A DNA stretch of 9,344 nt, from the NCBI RefSeq assembly GCF_938036805.1, contig NZ_CALHWC010000152.1, positions 1 through 9,344 on the forward strand, in the 5' to 3' direction. The position numbers and the translations under genes are program-made. This DNA is from an uncultured Streptococcus sp. (GTDB lineage Bacteria; Bacillota; Bacilli; Lactobacillales; Streptococcaceae). Below the pieces are notes generated by a model, which had not been told where the DNA came from, made no database searches, and saw only the letters and a program-made list of their open reading frames with translations. Below, piece by piece: positions 7,333 through 9,344 of the stretch. Every line of letters begins with the position of its first letter. The first letter of the stretch is position 1.

Positions 7333-7843
7333 CTTCATCCTCCAAATCAATCCAGTAGCGCTGACTTCTATCGATTGTATTTTCGTAAACACCGCCAGCA
7401 GAGAGAATGGTGAGACGGCTGGCTTCGTTGTCTTCATCGCAGGTAATCAGCACTCGTTCCAATCCTTGCTTTCGAGCCGCTGCTAGTCCTAGCTCTAGCT
7501 GCAACTTAGCCAAGCCCTTTCTGCGTTGACTGGGCCGTATAGAATAGCCAATATGCCCACCCTCCACAAATAATTTGTCATTCAAGGACAAGCGTAGGGC
7601 TAAAAAGCCCAGAGGCAAGCCAGTTTCATCAAAGGACAAAAATTGGATGGCATGAACCCAGCCTTCTGGCAGATTTCCAGCGTTCTCTTGCTGCTCTACA
7701 ATTCTCAGCCAATCTTCATAATCCTTTGCTCGTTTCCAAGTGGAGCCCATGCCACCGTGCATGTAGGATTTTGCAGCATCAAACTCCGCAATCATCTCTA
7801 AAATCGCGTCTTTATCTTCCAAAGTTGGTCGTCGTAACTTCAT
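7298..7843 (-). CDS. GNAT-family N-acetyltransferase, second tandem copy
   Basis: A 181-residue GNAT-fold protein of unknown substrate. The acetyl-CoA motif A is in GGHIGYSIRPSQRRKGLAK (95-113), where the RxxGxA pattern binds the pyrophosphate. The C-terminal part has VLITCDEDNEASR (131-143), typical of the asparagine-containing motif B region, and ends RYWIDLEDEDEQSQ. It is a paralogue of the GNAT gene just upstream (about half the residues alike by eye, strongest in motif A and in RYWIDL). It differs by a longer acidic and polar tail of about 14 residues, which is encoded exactly where the nrdG ribosome site and start lie. GAGGATAG before the ATG is the ribosome site, overlapping the end of the previous gene; the gap between the copies is 9 bases. 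Location implies co-expression with anaerobic ribonucleotide reductase, but a functional link is only inferred. Confidence 0.88.
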   Translation of the reverse strand: MKLRRPTLEDKDAILEMIAEFDAAKSYMHGGMGSTWKRAKDYEDWLRIVEQQENAGNLPEGWVHAIQFLSFDETGLPLGFLALRLSLNDKLFVEGGHIGYSIRPSQRRKGLAKLQLELGLAAARKQGLERVLITCDEDNEASRLTILSAGGVYENTIDRSQRYWIDLEDEDEQSQTSRMEK

Positions 7844-7852
7844 AAACTATCC

Positions 7853-8350
7853 TCAATCTAAATCAATCCAATAGCGCTCTTTACCAGCTCGAATATCCTC
7901 TAACGCTCCGCCATTAGCCAAAATCACTGCTCGACTGGCAGCATTATCACAATCACAAGTCACTAAAGCACGTTTGATATTTTTACTTTTAGCTACTTGC
8001 AAGCCTTGTCGCAACTGCTCTTTGGCCAATCCTTTCCCACGCGCAGACGGACGAATACTGTAACCGATATGCCCGCCTTCTTGGAGTAAATGGTCATTGA
8101 GCCGCAAACGCAGATTGAGAAAGCCCACAGCCTGACCATCCGCAGCAAAAGAAACTAGTTGGATGTAAGGCACAAAACCTTGCGGCAAGCCTAGACCTGC
8201 TTCAGCTAGCCAAATGGTCTCCAGCCAGTCCTCATAAACAAAATCCTCTCCGCCAAAGAAGCCGTCCTGCCGGCTGCCAGCTGCTTCAAAGTCAGCCAGC
8301 ATCTCTAAAATCTTTTCCTTGTCTTCTAGTTTCGGTCGTCTCAGCTCCAT
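7853..8350 (-). CDS. GNAT-family N-acetyltransferase, first tandem copy
   Basis: A 165-residue GNAT-fold acetyltransferase. Motif A is GGHIGYSIRPSARGKGLAK (92-110), followed by ALVTCDCDNAASR (128-140) and the closing RYWIDLD shared with its neighbour. The N-terminus (LRRPKLEDKEKILEML) matches the paralogue nearly residue for residue, while the stretch 26-60 differs most and is likely to set substrate choice. AGGAGG lies 4 bases before the ATG, a strong ribosome site. A single acetyltransferase gene sits at this point of the nrd operon in pneumococcus as far as I recall, so this copy may be the ancestral one. No membrane segment; cytoplasmic. Substrate could be a protein N-terminus, a small amine or an antibiotic; nothing visible decides. 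Confidence 0.88.
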   Translation of the reverse strand: MELRRPKLEDKEKILEMLADFEAAGSRQDGFFGGEDFVYEDWLETIWLAEAGLGLPQGFVPYIQLVSFAADGQAVGFLNLRLRLNDHLLQEGGHIGYSIRPSARGKGLAKEQLRQGLQVAKSKNIKRALVTCDCDNAASRAVILANGGALEDIRAGKERYWIDLD

Positions 8351-8365
8351 AGATCCTCCTGATAC

Positions 8366-8403
8366 GAAGAGAGTGAGACCGCCTTGCGCCCCACTCTGAC
8401 TTC
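8366..8403. other. Inverted repeat in the gap before the first GNAT gene
   Basis: GAAGAGAGTG at 8366-8375 pairs with CACTCT (8392-8397) and CTTC (8400-8403), leaving two bases bulged and a loop of 16. In the minus-strand transcript the hairpin would end about 5 bases before the AGGAGG of the first GNAT gene. No T-run follows, so it is not a standard terminator. It could be an RNA-processing or translation-control hairpin separating nrdD and the microprotein from the downstream genes, or chance. Confidence 0.3.
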
Positions 8404-8405
8404 TA

Positions 8406-8543
8406 TTATTTCTTGTTTTTTTCTAAAAATTGCTGACGCAGTTTGGCTAATCGCTCTTTTTTGCCATTGCCTCCCCGCGAATGTTTTTCATGGAAACGCT
8501 GCACCTGAGCCTTTCCTTTGTCGTCCAATTGATACTTTCCCAT
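8406..8543 (-). CDS. Basic 45-residue microprotein following nrdD
   Basis: A short gene reading MGKYQLDDKGKAQVQRFHEK, then HSRGGNGKKERLAKLRQQFL and EKNKK. Its ATG at 8543-8541 comes one base after the nrdD stop, and GAAGGAAAT at the nrdD end is a good ribosome site, so translation should be coupled to nrdD. The protein is very rich in Lys and Arg, has no Cys and no hydrophobic segment, and its second half looks helical and amphipathic around a Gly-Gly turn. It could bind nucleic acid or an acidic protein surface such as NrdD, but that is inference. I recall a small unnamed gene at the same place in other streptococci, which supports a real gene. Function unknown. Confidence 0.75.
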   Translation of the reverse strand: MGKYQLDDKGKAQVQRFHEKHSRGGNGKKERLAKLRQQFLEKNKK

Positions 8544-8544
8544 C

Positions 8545-9344
8545 TTAATTTCCTTCGTACTTAATAGTTGAGCCATTCATGTGCTTGACCCGAGCTGATA
8601 TTTCCTTGTGACGGCCATTGACCATTGGGCGGGCTTGCGGATTTCCTAAGTAACCGCAGGTCCGCTTGACCACATCGACCGTCTTGGGATCGCTGTTGCC
8701 GCAGTTTGGACAGGTGAAGCCTCGCTCGGTCGGCGTGAAATCTCCTTCAAAGTTACACTTGTAACAGCGATCAATCGGTGTATTGGTTCCCAGATAGCCA
8801 ACCCGATCATAAGCATAGTCCCAGACAGCCTCCAGTGCTTTTGGATTTTGCTGCAGCACAGGGTATTCACAGTAGTGAATAAAGCCACCAGAAGCACCCA
8901 CTTCAGGATAAATCTTCTCAAAGTCTAGCTTTTCAAAAGGTGTTGGATTCTTACGCACATCGTAGTGGAAAGAGTTAGTATAGTATTCTTTGTCAGTAAT
9001 ATCCGGAACGATGCCAAACTTTTCTGTATCCAAACGGCAGAAGCGGTCGGTCAGGCTTTCAGATGGCGTCGAGTAGACAGAGAAATGGTAGTCATACTGC
9101 TCGGACCACTCTTCTACCCGACGCTTCATATCTTTGACAATGGCAATCGTAAAGTCCTTGGCTTCAGGATTGTTCTCCCAATTACCGCCGTAAAAGACTG
9201 CTGCCACTTCATACAGACCGATATAGCCTAGGGAAACCGTCGCACGACGATGAGTAAAGAGCTGGTCCACCTGATCATACTTGCCCAAGCGTTGGCCAAA
9301 AGCCCCATACTGATAAAGAATCGGTGCATTGGCTGGACTGGCTT
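8545..9344 (-). CDS. nrdD: Anaerobic ribonucleoside-triphosphate reductase, C-terminal part (cut by window edge)
   Basis: The last 265 codons of a class III ribonucleotide reductase, which reduces NTPs to dNTPs without oxygen using a glycyl radical. The frame stays open to the window edge; a TTG at 9288 is an internal Leu codon, not a start, since the in-frame residues before it (PILYQYGAFGQRLGKYDQ) fit the family. Visible marks are YSTPSESLTDRFCRLD near the active site, a four-cysteine zinc site (CYKC and CPNC), and the glycyl-radical segment RTCGYLGNPQARP followed by RVKHMNGS close to the end. The family is usually a little over 700 residues, so about two thirds lies outside. It heads the visible operon; its activase NrdG is encoded four genes later. 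Any promoter, and any NrdR or Fnr-type control, is upstream of the window. Confidence 0.97.
   Translation of the reverse strand, partial: ASPANAPILYQYGAFGQRLGKYDQVDQLFTHRRATVSLGYIGLYEVAAVFYGGNWENNPEAKDFTIAIVKDMKRRVEEWSEQYDYHFSVYSTPSESLTDRFCRLDTEKFGIVPDITDKEYYTNSFHYDVRKNPTPFEKLDFEKIYPEVGASGGFIHYCEYPVLQQNPKALEAVWDYAYDRVGYLGTNTPIDRCYKCNFEGDFTPTERGFTCPNCGNSDPKTVDVVKRTCGYLGNPQARPMVNGRHKEISARVKHMNGSTIKYEGN

Noticed and set aside
7333..7437. Longer NrdG beginning upstream at 7437, or at the ATG at 7338
   Set aside because: The extension is out-of-frame coding sequence of the GNAT gene and does not resemble NrdG; the ATG at 7338 touches GGAGG with no spacing, while 7332 is correctly spaced.
8965..9231. 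88-codon plus-strand open frame opposite nrdD
   Set aside because: Antisense shadow of the strongly conserved reductase.
1..9344. CRISPR array, insertion-sequence ends, tRNA, rRNA or riboswitch
   Set aside because: Scanning both strands by eye I saw no spaced direct repeats, no terminal inverted repeats with a transposase, no tRNA-like clover-leaf and no long structured leader; the wzg leader is only about 30 bases.

Overview
The window looks like chromosome from an oral streptococcus of the mitis/sanguinis/gordonii kind. The base composition is moderately low in GC, Shine-Dalgarno sites are typical of Firmicutes, and the Wzg, Wzh, Wzd, Wze, WchA and WchF proteins closely resemble the pneumococcal and viridans streptococcal versions I remember. 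Every gene I accept is on the minus strand, so transcription runs from the high-coordinate end to the low-coordinate end. I could not run any search, so family names come from motif and sequence recognition.

Region 1 (9344 down to 6733) is an anaerobic ribonucleotide reductase operon. In transcription order it holds the C-terminal part of nrdD (glycyl-radical class III reductase, cut by the window edge), a 45-residue basic microprotein one base after the nrdD stop, two tandem GNAT-family acetyltransferase paralogues, and nrdG (the radical-SAM activase). The nrdG start lies 35 bases inside the second GNAT gene. NrdD and NrdG together make deoxyribonucleotides without oxygen. The roles of the microprotein and the two acetyltransferases are unknown.

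Region 2 (6732 down to 6402, about 330 bases) is the junction between the two operons. It holds a terminator-like hairpin with a T-run after nrdG, a start-less open frame on the plus strand that may be the relic of a lost gene, a perfect 12-base palindrome, and an extended -10 promoter just upstream of wzg.

Region 3 (6401 down to 1) is the start of a capsule or receptor-polysaccharide operon, packed with gaps of 0 to about 30 bases. It contains wzg (LCP-family attachment protein), wzh (PHP-type tyrosine phosphatase), wzd and wze (the two halves of the BY-kinase chain-length control system), wchA (the initiating sugar-phosphate transferase), wchF (rhamnosyltransferase), and the first 57 codons of another glycosyltransferase, cut by the window edge. 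WchA followed by WchF suggests a repeat unit that begins Glc-Rha on undecaprenyl phosphate. The genes that fix the serotype (further transferases, wzy, wzx) lie beyond position 1.

I see no CRISPR array, insertion sequence, tRNA, rRNA or complete mobile element. The most unusual items are the tandem GNAT pair, the conserved-looking microprotein within the nrd operon, and the plus-strand relic at the operon junction. None of these proves a new system.
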